64,000 nt of DNA from Bombyx mori. Lineage: Eukaryota > Arthropoda > Insecta > Lepidoptera > Bombycidae. The notes beneath the pieces are model-generated. The model saw nothing but the letters and a program-made list of their open reading frames with translations. It did no database searches and was not told the DNA's origin. Where the stretch lies: positions 1,054,001 to 1,118,000 of the forward strand of contig NC_085107.1 of assembly GCF_030269925.1 (NCBI RefSeq). Reading direction: 5' to 3'. Shown here piece after piece: positions 30,301 through 45,300 of this stretch. The number at the start of each line of letters is the position of its first letter. Position 1 is the first letter of the stretch. Both the position numbers and the translations under genes were made by a program.

Positions 30301-33300
30301 CCTACACCTACTACTCATAATTGTTGAGTTAATTGGATTAAAAAAAATTACGTACGATGAGAGACTGAAACATCACTACGGAAACAAATAAAAGGAATAA
30401 TAAAGAACGCTAATCGTGTTAATATTACAATAAAAAACAGAAGCTACATATTTTTTAAATTTAGAATAAAATCGAGCAGATATCTGTTAGAACATAATAT
30501 TGGTGCAGCCGCTTATGAGGAAATGGTTTGACATACGTCTGATCCCGTACTCATAGTTCTGTATTGAGATGGAAAACACGTTGCTGTGGACCAACAAAAA
30601 ACCTTGTCAAACTTGTAAGCGTCCAATCTTCGATTTTCTTGATATCAGGTACAACACACCGCAACAATTGAAGAAATAGCGTAACGTATATTTGGCCCAT
30701 GTACCACTATTTTTGACAAAACTCGAAAAATAACTGGTTTGGGACCAAACACAAGATAAACCTTAAAATCTCGCAGAGAAGCCTCGCCGGACTGAAAATC
30801 TACATAGGACAAAGCCCACAACTGATATCAGATTATGAGGAAGCTTTGCTTGCGGTAATATAGACTAAGACTATTTCGAGGCAGCAAATAAATCGACAAA
30901 CGAACTATGTAAGCATTGTCTAAGACAAAATTTTGCAGAACGAAAAACCTCGAAAACCAAATAACAAAACAAATTATTCACCACTAACACAGCTACTAAA
31001 TCGATTGTAAAATTAAATGCTTAAATTAAAGGCCAATGAAGTAATTTTTATCGAAATATTACAACTTATTCCTTTTTATTGTTATTAGGACTTTAAAACT
31101 CAATCGAATTTCTTGTTTCCCTCCTGCATTTCAAACTAACTTCCCCTAATTCCTATCCTGAGAACTTGAGTATTTGTTGTGTAGTTCAATTCACAATAGT
31201 TGGCGGTAGTTCTTTTGACGTTCAACAAGTATGTACTTTCATTTATGTTGAATAAATGTTTTTTGAATTGATTTGATTTGATTTGAATTACAGTTATACA
31301 ACTATAACAGCGACGCAACTTTCACATTTTCCAGCTTGATGAATAGAATATCCGTTATTCAAATGCAATCAAGAATTTCAGTTGAGATCTTGTCGTGACA
31401 TTAGCTATTTTGTGGTGTGACTTATATTTTAACCGCCACACTTCAAGTGAGTGAGCCTTCTTATTAATTTATTTGAAGTTTGTAGTAAATTTGCATCGTA
31501 CTTATTGAGTTTAAAGCCCCTCTAAGCAAAGCCATAACTGAAAAATATCTACTTTATGTGGCAACGAAATAACTATATTTAAAATATAATACCAGCCTAT
31601 AATCGCCTCAGTACTGTTCCAATGATAGTGTCAGTGGTATAGCTGTGGACTCTGTTCAAGAATTACAGAACAATTAAGTCACTACACCCAAAGATTATTG
31701 AATCTAAAACTGATTTATGCCAAAATAAGTATTAAAAAATACTTATACAATTCAATTACGCTCTAGAATAAATACGTATAAAGTAAATATGAGTCCACTA
31801 CTTTCTTAAAAACTAAATCTAGTTGTAGTCTTGTAGTTTGTCGTTATGACGTGGAACTGCGAAGGCAATTGACGAAACATCATCACGTATATTTGGTACC
31901 CTTCAGACCATTTTGTACGAATACCGAAAACAGTAAGTAAGGGACCAAACACAAGAGAAGCTTCAGAAGACAAGAAAAATCTTGATGTAGGTACTGAAAC
32001 AATGTCTATTCCCCAAATGAGTATTCAAATCAGGATATATTATATTACTATCAGGATATATCGCATCACTACTATGGACTAAGCTGCTCTAAAAGCAAAA
32101 GAATAGAAACAAAATGCCCTGACAAATGAGATGATAGTCAAATCAAAAATTCGAAAGCCAAACCGATGAGATGACATTCTCTTGTCCTAAATAGAGACCA
32201 AATTGTGAGTTTAGAACACAATAAGTAAGGAGGTTCTTAAAATCTTTGTTTCGAGTCTGTGGTGGATTTGAGTCTTTTTGTGTAATCACTTCACTCTTAA
32301 AGTTTATTTTTGCCACGTACAGTTTGCCTCTGAAAAGAGATCTATTCACTTTTTTTGGGTGCCATGCTTTAAAAGGTCCTTGAGTTGAAAGTAGTAGCTG
32401 ACATTAACATTGTTCATGAGTAACGGTGACCATGCTCGATAAGGTGGACCATGTGCTTTCATTGCCTATGAAACTATTATAATCGGCCACAGTCGCATCA
32501 TCTTTTAAATTTTATATAGCAATTTTTATTTCAAAGAATACGATTTTATGGTATCATAAGTAATATTTTGATGCATTTCGTGTTGTAGTTCCAAAATAAA
32601 ATCAAGGAACGCTAATCACAAATTTATCCATACAAGAAATGGCCTGAATAAACAAATAGTAATGCCAAGTAATCTAAAATAAAATATTAACCGACTGATA
32701 CAAGCAGACGTTTGTAAACGTAGTACCTAAGTGCGTAGCGCCTAATAAGTGCAAGTAACTAGTGAGTGCAAGTAACTAGTGAGTGCAAGTAGCTAGTGAG
32801 TGCTAGTAACTAGTGAGTGCAAGTAGCTAGTGAGTGCAAGTAACTAGTGAGTGCAAGTAACTAGTGAGTGCAAGTAACTAGTGAGTGCAAGTAGCTAGTG
32901 AGTGCAAGTAACTAGTGAGTGCAAGTAACTAGTGAGTGCAAGTAGCTAGTGAGTGCTAGTAACTAGTGAGTGCAAGTAGCTAGTGAGTGCAAGTAACTAG
33001 TGAGTGCAAGTAACTAGTGAGTGCAAGTAACTAGTGAGTGTAAGTAACTAATTAGTGCAAGTAACTAGTGAGTGTAAGTAACTAGTCAGTATAAGTTATT
33101 AGATTTTATCGCAACAATCTGCAAACAATTAGATCATGACGACGCCTAATAAGTGCAAGTAACTAGTGAGTGTATGTTACTAGATTTGATCGCAACAATC
33201 TGCAAACAATTAGACCATGACAGCTCCTAATAAGTGCAAGTAACTAGTGAGTGTAAGTTACTAGATTTGATCGCAACAATCTGCAAACAATTAGACCATG

Positions 33301-36300
33301 ACAGCTCCTAATAAGTGCAAGTAACTAGTGAGTGTAAGTTACTAGATTTGATCGCAACAATCTGCAAACAATTAGACCATGACAGCTCCTAATAAGTGCA
33401 AGTAACTAGTGAGTGTAAGTTACTAGATTTGATCGCAACAATCTGCAAACAATTAGACCATGACAGCTCCTAATAAGTGCAAGTAACTAGTGAGTGTAAG
33501 TTACTAGATTTGATCGCAACAATCTGCAAACAATTAGACCATGACAGCTCCTAATAAGTGCAAGTAACTAGTGAGTGTAAGTTACTAGATTTGATCGCAA
33601 CAATCTGCAAACAATTAGACCATGACAGCTCCTAATAAGTGCAAGTAACTAGTGAGTGTAAGTTACTAGATTTGATCGCAACAATCTGCAAACAACTAGA
33701 CCATGACAGAGTATTCACTAAATCTTCTTCTACACTTTACAAAACAATAATAATCAAAATATATCTCGTTACGTATGTCATAGAATACAGCGCAGTTTGT
33801 AAAAAAATAAGTTTGTTCTTATATTAAGTGTTTTGGAATTACAAAACCCTTGTTAACAGATAAAACATAATTGAGATTTTTTAATAATTGTGTTATCATA
33901 AATATACATACGTATTAGAGTTTATTTCTTATTTAACTATTTATTACAGTTATTAGTCAAATCATAACGTTGATTTATATGCACGATCTAAAAAAAATAA
34001 GTAAAAGTCATAGATATCGCCCGTACGCACTGCAAATGTCTACATGCGCAACTTCTAAGTTAAGAACCAGTAGGTGAACGCGTAATATGATTGTGAAATA
34101 TGGATAGATATCATTTTAGAAGTAAATATCACCTTTTTGCAAGTAAAGATGATACAAGAACCAAATGATGCACAGATAAACTATAGTAGGTACTAAACAA
34201 CCATCGCTTACAAAAAATATAGTTCAAAAAACAAAGAAATGGATTTTTTTTATTAAATTAGATATAATTTGAGCACGTTTATTTCAACGTTTAAATATAT
34301 CTCATATTAATGATTATTAGTAGATATTCTCGCTGATTTCGACCTATGTTCTCGGTTCACAGAAACTAGAATATGAGATCCACAATAAAGCCCTTCTAAT
34401 TATTTGAAATCTACGAAATTCTATCGTATTCATTGTGAAAATTTAGATAGGTATATAAAGCAGAAACAAATATATATATACATATATTTAAAATGTCAAC
34501 AATAATATTAATTAGGCATTTAGGTGTTTTCCGAGCGCTACGACATGTCCTTCTTCAAACGAGGCTTGTGGAGAGTATTAAACAGTAGGCAGAGGCTTGG
34601 CTCTGCTCCTGGCATTGCTGAAGTCCATGGGCGACGGTAACCACTTACCATCAGGTGGTCCGTACGCTCGTCTGCCTACAAAGGCAATAAAAAAAGAAAA
34701 AAATTATTAATATTGAAGATAAATGATACAATATTTTTAAAGATCGTTTAGAAATAGAAATGATGTTGTATGTCTCAGAATAAAGAAGTAAAGGATAAGA
34801 AACTATACAATAATTTAAAGAAAATCAACGCGTAATATCTGTTTTAAATTTTCGATGTTATGTACATAATAAACACTATTATTTAACATGTACTCCGCCA
34901 CCCTTATCACATTTAGTAAGTCTTATGTTTCGGCATGTTGCTTACGCCATCACGGCCAAACTAAATACTAGAAAGAGCCCGTTAAATAATAGTGATTATA
35001 GGGCGTTTCTTACAAATTAATTGAAACAAATTTGAATGAAACTTAATTTTTATAAAGCAGTGTAATGGAAAACAATATTAACAGAATTAAAAAAGGTGAT
35101 TTTGAAAAATCAATATATCGATAATTACGAACATCTTCATCATACTGGCTTCACTGTTTTTGACTTTTAATTGGGTTTTAGTGTGTATTATAGTATATTA
35201 TTATTCTCTCTCTTTCTTTCTTACACTATAACTTAAAAATAACCATGTGAGGCAATCGGGGACTGCCGCGGTAAAGCTATTGCATAGCATTTTTCATCTA
35301 CTTATGCAATTATAATTAGACAATAATATATACTTTTTTTAAAGCTTAGATGGGTGGACGAGCTCACAGCCCATCTGATGTTAAGTGGTTACTGGAGCCC
35401 ATGGACATCTACAATGTAAATGCACCACCCACCTTGAGATATAAGTTCTAAGATCTCTTTATAGTTACAACGGCTGCCCCACCCTTCAAACCGAAACGCA
35501 TCACTACTTCACGGCAGAAATAAGCGGGGTGGTGGTACCTACCCGCGCGGACTCACAAACGGTCCTACCACCAGTAAAATAAGCAGGGGTCCTACCACCA
35601 GTAATAAAATTTTAAAACAATAATAAAATAAGACCACGCTATATTTTTAAACATTAACAACAGCAAAACACTGTCCCCTTCACACTCATAAGCTAGACCA
35701 CGCAAGAGAGAGGTGGGCAGACGCGCTATGAGCGATGTTGAATGCGAGCTACATAGTAGGCGGAGTGGGGGGTGTTAGGTTTTATTTTCGTTACGGAATT
35801 TCTTTATTCGGACGCCGCGATCAAAGCTATGCAATAGCTTAAAACTTCCGTTATTATCAGTTTCGTATTTTTTGCGTAGTGTCCAGTTTTGTGCATAGCT
35901 GTTTGCATTACAAGCAGAGTATTTTTTTGTTTTTTTGGAATCTGTTACGGCTCAATAATAATTTGATTGCGTGCATTACTGCAAATGACATTTTACTCAT
36001 TTAAAGCGCGAACGATCTTCTTATTCCGTTTGGAATGAGCTAGACAGATTACGTACTATAACGTTAATGAATATCCTACCTTTTAATCTGCAGTGGTCTT
36101 CCGTACCAAAACTCTAGAGTATCTCCTTTCTTGGGTTTTTTGCCCCAGAAAAAATCGATTCCCTCATAAGCGTTCTGGATACTGTGCTGGTAGTAATCCT
36201 CGATTGTTGTCGTGATCTTTTGCGCTGGCGGATTCTGGTGTGGAAAATACGACTGGACCTTGCCAAACTGCGGGTCCTGAAACAAATTATTTATTCTACA

Positions 36301-39300
36301 ACTTGAATATGAAATAAATTATTGTCAGCGCTTTTTTTCTACAGAAGAAAATCGCCGGATACCCATCCGCACGGCGGGCGGGATATGTGGGAGTCGAACC
36401 TCACTAAAAACTCCTGCTGCTTACAGCCGGCGCCCTACCCCGGACAGGGCCGAAGCCCAGGAGCTATTGAGACGGCGGGACAGGGCTTACGCAGAGCATA
36501 TTACATCCATCCCATTGTCAGTGCTTGCCTTTGTTTAGTTTTGTTTTGTTGTGAGCTCATCTTTAGGCAGGTGTCAATTCCAAACATTATCGAGAGAAAT
36601 GAGCTCGACTTTTCATCGGCGCAATTAAGAAAAACACATCGCGTCATATCCCTTAATTGTGTTGTATAAGGACTGCTATCAAACCTAAAGGCATGACTAT
36701 TTTACAGCATAATAAAATTGTGGTAGCTACTCGCCTTTTGGTGGCGACAAATGCGTTATGTTAGCCACGAGTCCTGGGAACCATTTAATACCAGAGAGGC
36801 TCGTTCGTCTTTCAAAACAATAAAAAATGTAGTAAGTTACAGCAATAACGATTGCCTGAAATTAATGACTGCAAAACTGTAAAGGCTTGTAGCGGAAGCC
36901 TCATTCCCACGTTCCATTATTTTGTACGTAACCATTAATTAATTACAAGCGTTGCTGCACAAGCTTTTAATGAGGGTCCTACATTGTTAATTGCGAGTGG
37001 CAATAGTGACGTGTAGTTACACGACGATATTGTAGCCCATCCAATGGATACTATTTGATCCTCGTTTGATTAAAATTTAAGATTTTTATTTTATTTTTTT
37101 ATTGCCCTTGTAGGTAGACGAGCATACGGCCACCTAATAGTGAGTGGTTACCGTCGCCCATGGACTTCAGTAATGCAAGGGGCAGAGCCAAGCCGCTGCC
37201 TACCGTTAAGTACTCTCCACAAGCCTCGTTTGAAGGAGGATATGTTAAATACGTGTTCAATTCATAACACAACCTAATATATTATTTACCGTTAAAATGC
37301 AATACAAATCCTCAAATTGCCGAGTAGTCGCCCTGTACGGAATTATAGTAACATATCTCGAGTTGGGTGGCGGCACTTACGTTATAGATGTCTATGGACT
37401 CCAGTAGTAACCTTAGCACCAGGTGGGCTGTGAACTCGTCTACACTGCGTCCGATCGTGTGTTCGATCGCGCCCGATGACTCCCGAATGCGACCGAATGT
37501 TGCACGCTACACTGTTTAAATTTCCTATCCATAGTTTCGGATTCAGTCATCATATTAGCTGTTTGTTAACCTGTTATAAAAGCGATATATTACCTGAACC
37601 TTCTGTATCTTTCCCTGCAGCGAGGAGTATACACCGATGTGCTGGAACAGCGAGACCTTATACCGTGGTCGGACGCGGAGTTTGCTTTCAGCACACGATT
37701 TCTACGAAGAAACAAAACGTTATTATTGTGTACTGCACGTGTACAATGTGTAAATACACGGTTAGTACAGCAACCGTGGTTTTAATGTCACCGTAAATAT
37801 TATTGTGTAACGCAGTATGTAATCTATTTTTTTGTGCTGGCTAAGTCACGTCGAACATATAAATAAGGATTGGCGAATTAATGAAGCATATATGAGGCAC
37901 CGGCTGGTACGATTGATAACGATGGTGTGATGCGATGCAGGCAGATTTGCGCAAATATCAAGCCAAAAGCTGGAAAAAGTGGGTGGAAAGAGGTCGGAAA
38001 CATTTTTTTTTTTTTTAATAATGACGGCATCTCGGCAATAATGTAGCCCAAGCTTCACTGTAGTTGGACTAGTTAGTCAGTAAGTGAGATTTTTGTTACG
38101 ATTGCAAAGTTCAACGTCTTGTTTTCTAATTCTGTTAATTTTAACGTAGTATGTAACGTATTGATGTAGAGATAGATCCCTCATACAAAATCTGAGGTAA
38201 GTTTAGCCCTTGTAAACGCCATGTAATGGAGACATTTCTTCGAAGTATTTCACTGCTGAATTTTTATTTTATTAAAACGTAAACTAATTTTAATATGCTA
38301 GTACCACAATGATATACAATTACTGCGTTAGCTTCCTTAGTTTTAAATCACGAAAGACATGCAATCCATAAAATCTCTTTTCCCTTCCAAAATTTCGACA
38401 CAAGCCGGTCATTCGACGTTTTCATCATTTAAATTATTTCTCAAAGAATTAAAATTCATTAGCTTGAAGGTAAACCACTTTCTATTGTTTGCATTTTATG
38501 ACTTTTATTATATAAATCCAAAAGCTATGTTTGTGTTGAAAATGTATGAAATACATAAACAATAAAAAAATACACATTCATTCTACAAATATAATACATA
38601 ATTTTGATAGTGTTGTCTGTGTAGAGTTTAGATACTAAAATGTATTTGAATGATTTTCTTAAAAAAAAGAAACACAATTAACATAATATGACAGTTTGAA
38701 TATGATAGATGATAACATAATAGGGGAATGTGATACTTTAATAACAAGTAGCAATGTATCAAAACATTTACTAAAATCTGAAATGTTTTCCAACTGCAAA
38801 ACAACGAATACAGTATTTAATAATTTAAATCATTAACATGACAAACTTTATAAATCTAAAGAGGAAAAATAATTTTAAAACAAGAAAAATAAACGGAAAA
38901 TTACGTAAGCAAGAAGAGCGACACAAGGGAATTCCCCTAAAACATTCCTGTTGCAAAAGACATTGGCAACGTGACACGAATTATATTTATATTTAACACA
39001 GCAAGGTAAGTTCTTTCTACAATACACTAAGCGGCTCGCGTTTTATTGCGCCTTATACATAGAAACGATTTCATTGAAATCTGTTGAAAGGACACTAATA
39101 ACTTACAACATATTTTTAGGAAAAATGAATGCTCACAGGCGGGAAACACCAAAGGCATACTAAGCTAACATTGCATATGGAACATCAAGGTTCATTCTTT
39201 TCAAGCAAATTTACCTTCTCTAAACGTTTATACTTTTTAGCGGCCGCTGGACAGAGCTGTGAATGAAATAATACTTTCAATGTGCATCAACATAAGTGCT

Positions 39301-42300
39301 GATTTGCAATATCAAACAAGTGGAAGATATACGCGTTTATGTTATTTTTACAACAATAATCCCAATATAATGCGATTAAAGCCAACGATACACTAATTTA
39401 TATACTATATATACTATAGTTATGTTGAAATGCGTGGTAAATATTAATTTAGTAAAATTAGCGCAGATGGTGCAATTAAAAGTGGATTCAAATATATTGC
39501 CAATATAAAATTTCTGTTTAAAATCTGTTTCAAAATACTAATAAAGTAACAAATGTTCCTATCTTAAATTATTTTCTTTTACGTTTAGTAATAATTATAG
39601 TCCCCCTGCTAGCCTCAGTAACCGTAATTATTTGTTACCTCCACCTATTTATACTTAAATATTGTCCAACCATCAATTATCACTGCAATTTAGACTTTAA
39701 ATCAAACCTCAAAAGGTTCTCCTTTGTTCCTTTGGACGTAAATATGTACTTAAAATCGTCATTGCCATCAAACACAATAATATGTTACAATGTAGATTTA
39801 AAATTCTTTGAAGTTTTAATTCGTCTAAAATCCAGTATAAATAGAAGTAATGGACGTATAATATACACGCGGGGAACGCTCGGCATTGAAGCTTATTAAA
39901 ACATATTTAAAAACCAATCCCTCCCCATATTTCGATTCCAATACCCAATCTCAACTTCAGTAAGGAACAGCTAGAACGATGACTAATAATTGTAAATAAA
40001 GGACTATTCGATATTTCTTTTAAATTTATTATTCAAATTTCTAACACACAGGGCTTGAGTCCAGTGGGCATCATGAAAAGTAAAAAAATATTTTTCTACA
40101 ATTACAATTTGGAGCAAAGTATAGAATGATTATTCCCTGTTGCCAAAAAATTTCGGAAATACTAAATCCGAAATTTAAATTTTACCATAAGCTCGCGATG
40201 TTTTTAGCATTACTGTGAAACGTCGTGGTGTCTACTCACAGACTTTTTGTCAATAGAACAGACACGATCGGCCAAATAGCTCTCCAATAGCCAGTCTATG
40301 GGCATGTTGCTGTAAAATATCTGTGAGTACGTCACAAAAGGCAGTAGATCCCTTGTTCTGAAAACTTTTCCGATGGCGCCGACCTGACAGAATTCAATGA
40401 AAATCCAGTGAGGGGTCTTTTCAGTCGTAGTCTTAATGTAACCTTTCATTTCCTGAAAAAGAAAAACAAGTTATCCAAAAGGTCATAAGACCAATACGTT
40501 TTGCAATTCAAACTTTAAACTAAAAAGTACATGACAACTACTAATGGGTTATTAATGAAATAAATTAGTTCTATACTCCAAAAGAATCAACACACAAAAA
40601 AATATTAATGTTTTCAAATTTGCACGAATAGCGACAGCAGCAATAGTTTTAACATTAGCAAAAAGCACAGAATCAATTCGCAATTCTAAGTTAGCCGCAT
40701 CGCGCAGCACATTCTCTTTTTTCTACCAACCGGTAAGAAATCTTTTTTAGTTGTAACATCATCTTCCAGCATCAGATAGTAGACTCCCTTGCTAATAGCG
40801 TAGGCCATAAGATAGATGTTGTCCAAATTCTGTTTGGTTCGCCACATGGCTCGTTTCGGGGAATCACCAAGAGTCGGACACAAATCCTCAAGTTCTGGGT
40901 AGTAAGCCGGACTTGGTGCTAGGATTTCGATGACACCGTCACTAATTTCTCTTGGAAACCTAAAAGTCAGTCCTGATTGAGGCATTCCGCAATTAAATAA
41001 ACACAACAAGCGATCTATCTTAGGTAACAAATATATATATGTTGTATCTATACTAATAGGAACTAGCCAGTGAAAGCCTTGGGTTTCATTTATTTGGCAA
41101 ACTCAAATTGTGAAAGAGGAGGTGGACGTGCGCTAGAATTTAAAATGAAGCTTCATGCTTTGACAAAACTCCTGCAATAAATCTTTTGAAAATTCCACTG
41201 CACACGACACTTAACGTGTCTGGCGGAAATTTCCCTGTTCAAACATTCTGCTCGAGAATTTATGTCCGAGATAAAATATTTTCATTCGCTCAATTTACAA
41301 TGATTTTATTTGAGATGAGTGTTGAAGGTGGATACATTATTCCGTTTCGATCCAAATGAATTATTGAACCAGGGCTATATAATCAACCATATTTGTCAAA
41401 ACAAAATGTGTAAAATATAGATGAAAATTAGCATATGCTGATCGTTTAAATATATAGTTCGATAAAATCTTACAAATTATCTAGATCCACTTTCAAAAAC
41501 CGGAAATTTCCTTTTCATTTATCATTTGAAATCGAGAAGTTATTGATTAAAGCAATTTTTTTTCTATGTTCTGACTATAATATTTGTTTGGGCTGATTCG
41601 GTGAGAGCTAAATATTATTGGTAAATACGTATTTTCAGATCCTAATGTAGTTTTAACTTATAGGGAAACCACGTTACTGCAATTTTATTGACCATGGAAG
41701 ATACCCATCTTATTACAAATTATTTACAGAATAATTATTATCATTAATAGAACTAAATGAATTTTGAACTTAAATCATTTCGATTTGATTACTAAAAGTT
41801 CGACCAAAACAAAGTTATCCGTAATTTTGAAAGAGACTTGAAGAAAAAGAAAAAGACTTGATGTATTCCGATATTGTGGAGATACTAGAGCCTTATTATT
41901 CATGGAAAAATTAAGATGAAAAATAACATGATCAGCAAAACTAAGGAGCTTTAGTAACCGCTAGGCTAGGAGCAGATTGTTTGAAAATTTTCAAAATAAA
42001 ATAAATGCAACCACAACAACGTTAAGTAGGATACAATAAGCTTTAATTTAATTTATTTTATTTTCCTAATAAAATAAAATAAAATAAATAAATAAAATAG
42101 TTTTACAGCTTATGGAACTTACATTATTTCTATCTGTCTAGCCAGTTTCAGTATGTAAGTTACGTCAGGCTCACCAACTAAGATAACGATGACGACTGAT
42201 CTTTTGTCTTCCGCTGATAGTGCCTTAATGAGATACTGAAAGTGGGGGGGGGACCATTAAAAAACCGAAATTTCTTAAAACAATACAAAATGAAAAATAA

Positions 42301-45300
42301 TGTTACTCTGATCAATTTGTAACAAGAAAACAATTTTATCGTTCAAGATAAAAAAAAAATGGTGCGCGTGCAATTGGTGCACGTGAATGAAGTGAAACTT
42401 CTTTTTCGATGTGTATGTAGTATTGTGGTTTTCTTCATTTTTCATCCTTAAATCAGATTGCTCTTGTAATAAGGAATGCTGTGTATAAGAGTTGCGACCT
42501 CTTCAACATTTATATTATATATCTATATATTTTAAGTTATACAGTCGGATTCAAGGGTGGGGCAGCCGTTGTAACTATACTGAGACCTTAGAACTTATAT
42601 CTCAAGGTGTGTGGCGCATTTACGTTGTAGATGTCCATGGGCTCCAGTAACCACTTAACACCAGGTGGGCTGTGAGCTCGTCCACACATCTAAGCAATAA
42701 AAAAAAACATAGAATTTTTTTTTTTTTCAAATGCTTCATTAAAATATTGGACGTTACTCGTTGCTAATGCTCGCGCTGGCCTGTAACAGGTATACTATGC
42801 GCCTGCGTTCGAGGGCCACGCATTCACTCTCGCTCTGTCTGTTTCTGTTCCATGGTAGCGTTAAGCGTTTAACGCTACCATGTTGGAAGTCGAATTAGAA
42901 GTTTCACTTCAATCATCACGATATCATATTTATAATAATAAATACCGTCAAAGTAGTGAAGAGGTATGTCTGTTTATCTCTCTTGACAGTCGGTATTCCG
43001 ATGACAAAATCCATGTAGTGTCTAGCGCCGGAGAGATGATAAAGGGGCCATAAGCTAAACGGGTCATTGAGCAAGTGAGTCAGAATTTGGACGAGAAACG
43101 GCAACTGCATGCGGTGGATGTACCTTGGCTGCAAACCGTTCAGTACTCTGGTCCCTAGTGACAATAGAGTTTTTTTTTTAATCGTTAAATATGTTAATAC
43201 GCCATGCTGCGCTTCATGTTTGATCAATCAAGATTACGAAAAATGTTCTGTGAATATCAGGGTGATTGATAATAATACAATTCTATTTAAATGTTAAAAT
43301 TTAACAAAAAATAAGAGGTCAAGAATATGGCAGAATAATAATAAAAAAGGTTTTTTTTTGTAATCATATTAATGAATTGCGACTTCAATCAGATTCTTAA
43401 GGCTTCATCAAACAGAGCGCGTAATTAGCGCGCATCAGAGCGCTAAACAGACGGCACGCTATGACGCCGAGATGTGTTGTATTACTATGGTAACATACCG
43501 TCAAACAGAGCCCCAGCGCTATAAGTAAGAAAAGAGCGCGACGTTAAAACGCAACGCTAAGTACGCGTTCTGTTTGACGAAGCCATTAATAGTAATTGTA
43601 TTTCAATTATTTTTATTCAACAGCGCTTCAGTTAGTCTGATTAATCATTTAATCTTATTAAGTTGTATAAAAAAAAGACCATCCGTTACTAACAAAGCTT
43701 TGTGATACAAATAAATAGATTAATAATTATGGTGAGATTTTTTTCACATTTAAATCTTAATATGTTTATTTATTTCTTTGCATCTATTATCTGATTTATT
43801 TTTGTTATAGCTTGTGGGGTACTTGGAAAAAAAGAATACTTCGTGACGTCATATGCGAGCGAGATATTTGCAGTACACATCCTCTCTTCTGTATTGAGAT
43901 TTTGATAACTAGCTACGATGTCTTTTCTACTATGTAGATTTTATGAATATTACAAATTTACTACTGGAAGAGTTAGAAAAATAGATTGGCAAAAATTCTT
44001 AATGGCTAGGGCGATAGATGGCAATTAGAATTGTTTTTAGTCAGTATTGATCGATGCGTTGAACGCCAAATGCAGGAAGTGACTTAAAAACGTAACGGTC
44101 TTATTAATCGTTAGTAATTATAAATTTAATTTTTGATTATTATATGCGAGGATGGAATCATATTTATTTGCTATTTAAACGAGGAGACTGTAGTAACTTT
44201 AAAAAAAAATCATTTAAACTTGTTTATTTTTTATTAAAAAAATTCTAACGGTTTTTTTTTTGAATTATGGAAATGCATTTTTTGCTATTACTAATTAAAT
44301 CTTTAAATTCCTCATAACTAAAATCAATTTACACGTGTGTATCAATTCAATATTATTTATATGTGTTTAAAACTTAAATTTACATTCGTAAGATTTTTAT
44401 GAACACGATTGATGGCTTTTATAAAATAAATGAATAATCATTAATCGTGAAGCTATTACTTTTAAATTCAGGCCAAATTTAAAATATTGACGCGTACCGA
44501 CCGATTTTTAACGTTGTGTTTATGAAAAATGAAATTTTATTATTACACAGTGTAACTATACCGCAATGCGCGCATTCGCCTTTACACAGTCCATAAAAAA
44601 TCACATTACATTTTCGCTTTTCATTAACTGACGCCAGAAGATAATCAAGCAGCTTAAAATCATCGCCCATGCCATTAACAGTCTCAGTACTCGATAAGAA
44701 TAATAAAATATTTAGTGATATGCATATGAAAGCGACAGAACTTACCTGTCAAGTTGTGTATCATGTTCATTGCTTCTTCACTGTAGCCCGGAGGATATGG
44801 CGCAGTCTCTTTCGGAAAGTTATAGGTAACTGGTTTTACCTGAAAATGAATTCTATTTAAATGAATATTCAAATAATTCGACCAGTGCCGCTAAGCATGC
44901 ATAAAATCTAAAAAAAAACAAACATACATTTAACACCTGTACATACATATCAACATTTACATATCTCATATCTCTAGTTTCGTGGAAGGGCAGGACAAAT
45001 CTGTTGCTAAAACGTGCCACGAAGGTACATAGGAGCAAAAAATCTAACCTGTATATTTATCCCTCGAAACGGCTCTGCTTCCCAATTTCAAAAATGGGTC
45101 AGCTGCACAACATTACGAAATTTCCACTTAGTGTAGCAAGACGGATGGTCGCATTTACCTTGTAGTGTCTGTGGACTCGGTGAATACCACAAACTTATCA
45201 ACGTATCTAGAGCAAGCAATAAGAAGGCCTAACGAAAGTAGCTCCCTAGTTATTTCTCAAATTGACAGTGAACTAAAGAAGTCAGAACGGATAAGTTCAA

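Noticed and set aside
32751..33709. Regular repeats looking like a CRISPR array
   Set aside because: Units are contiguous with no unique spacers, the repeats are of 17 and 81 bp, and the context is a eukaryotic intron. It is a minisatellite.
37476..37796. 106-codon + strand frame
   Set aside because: No motif, no splice context, no similarity that I recognise, in an MGAT4 intron.
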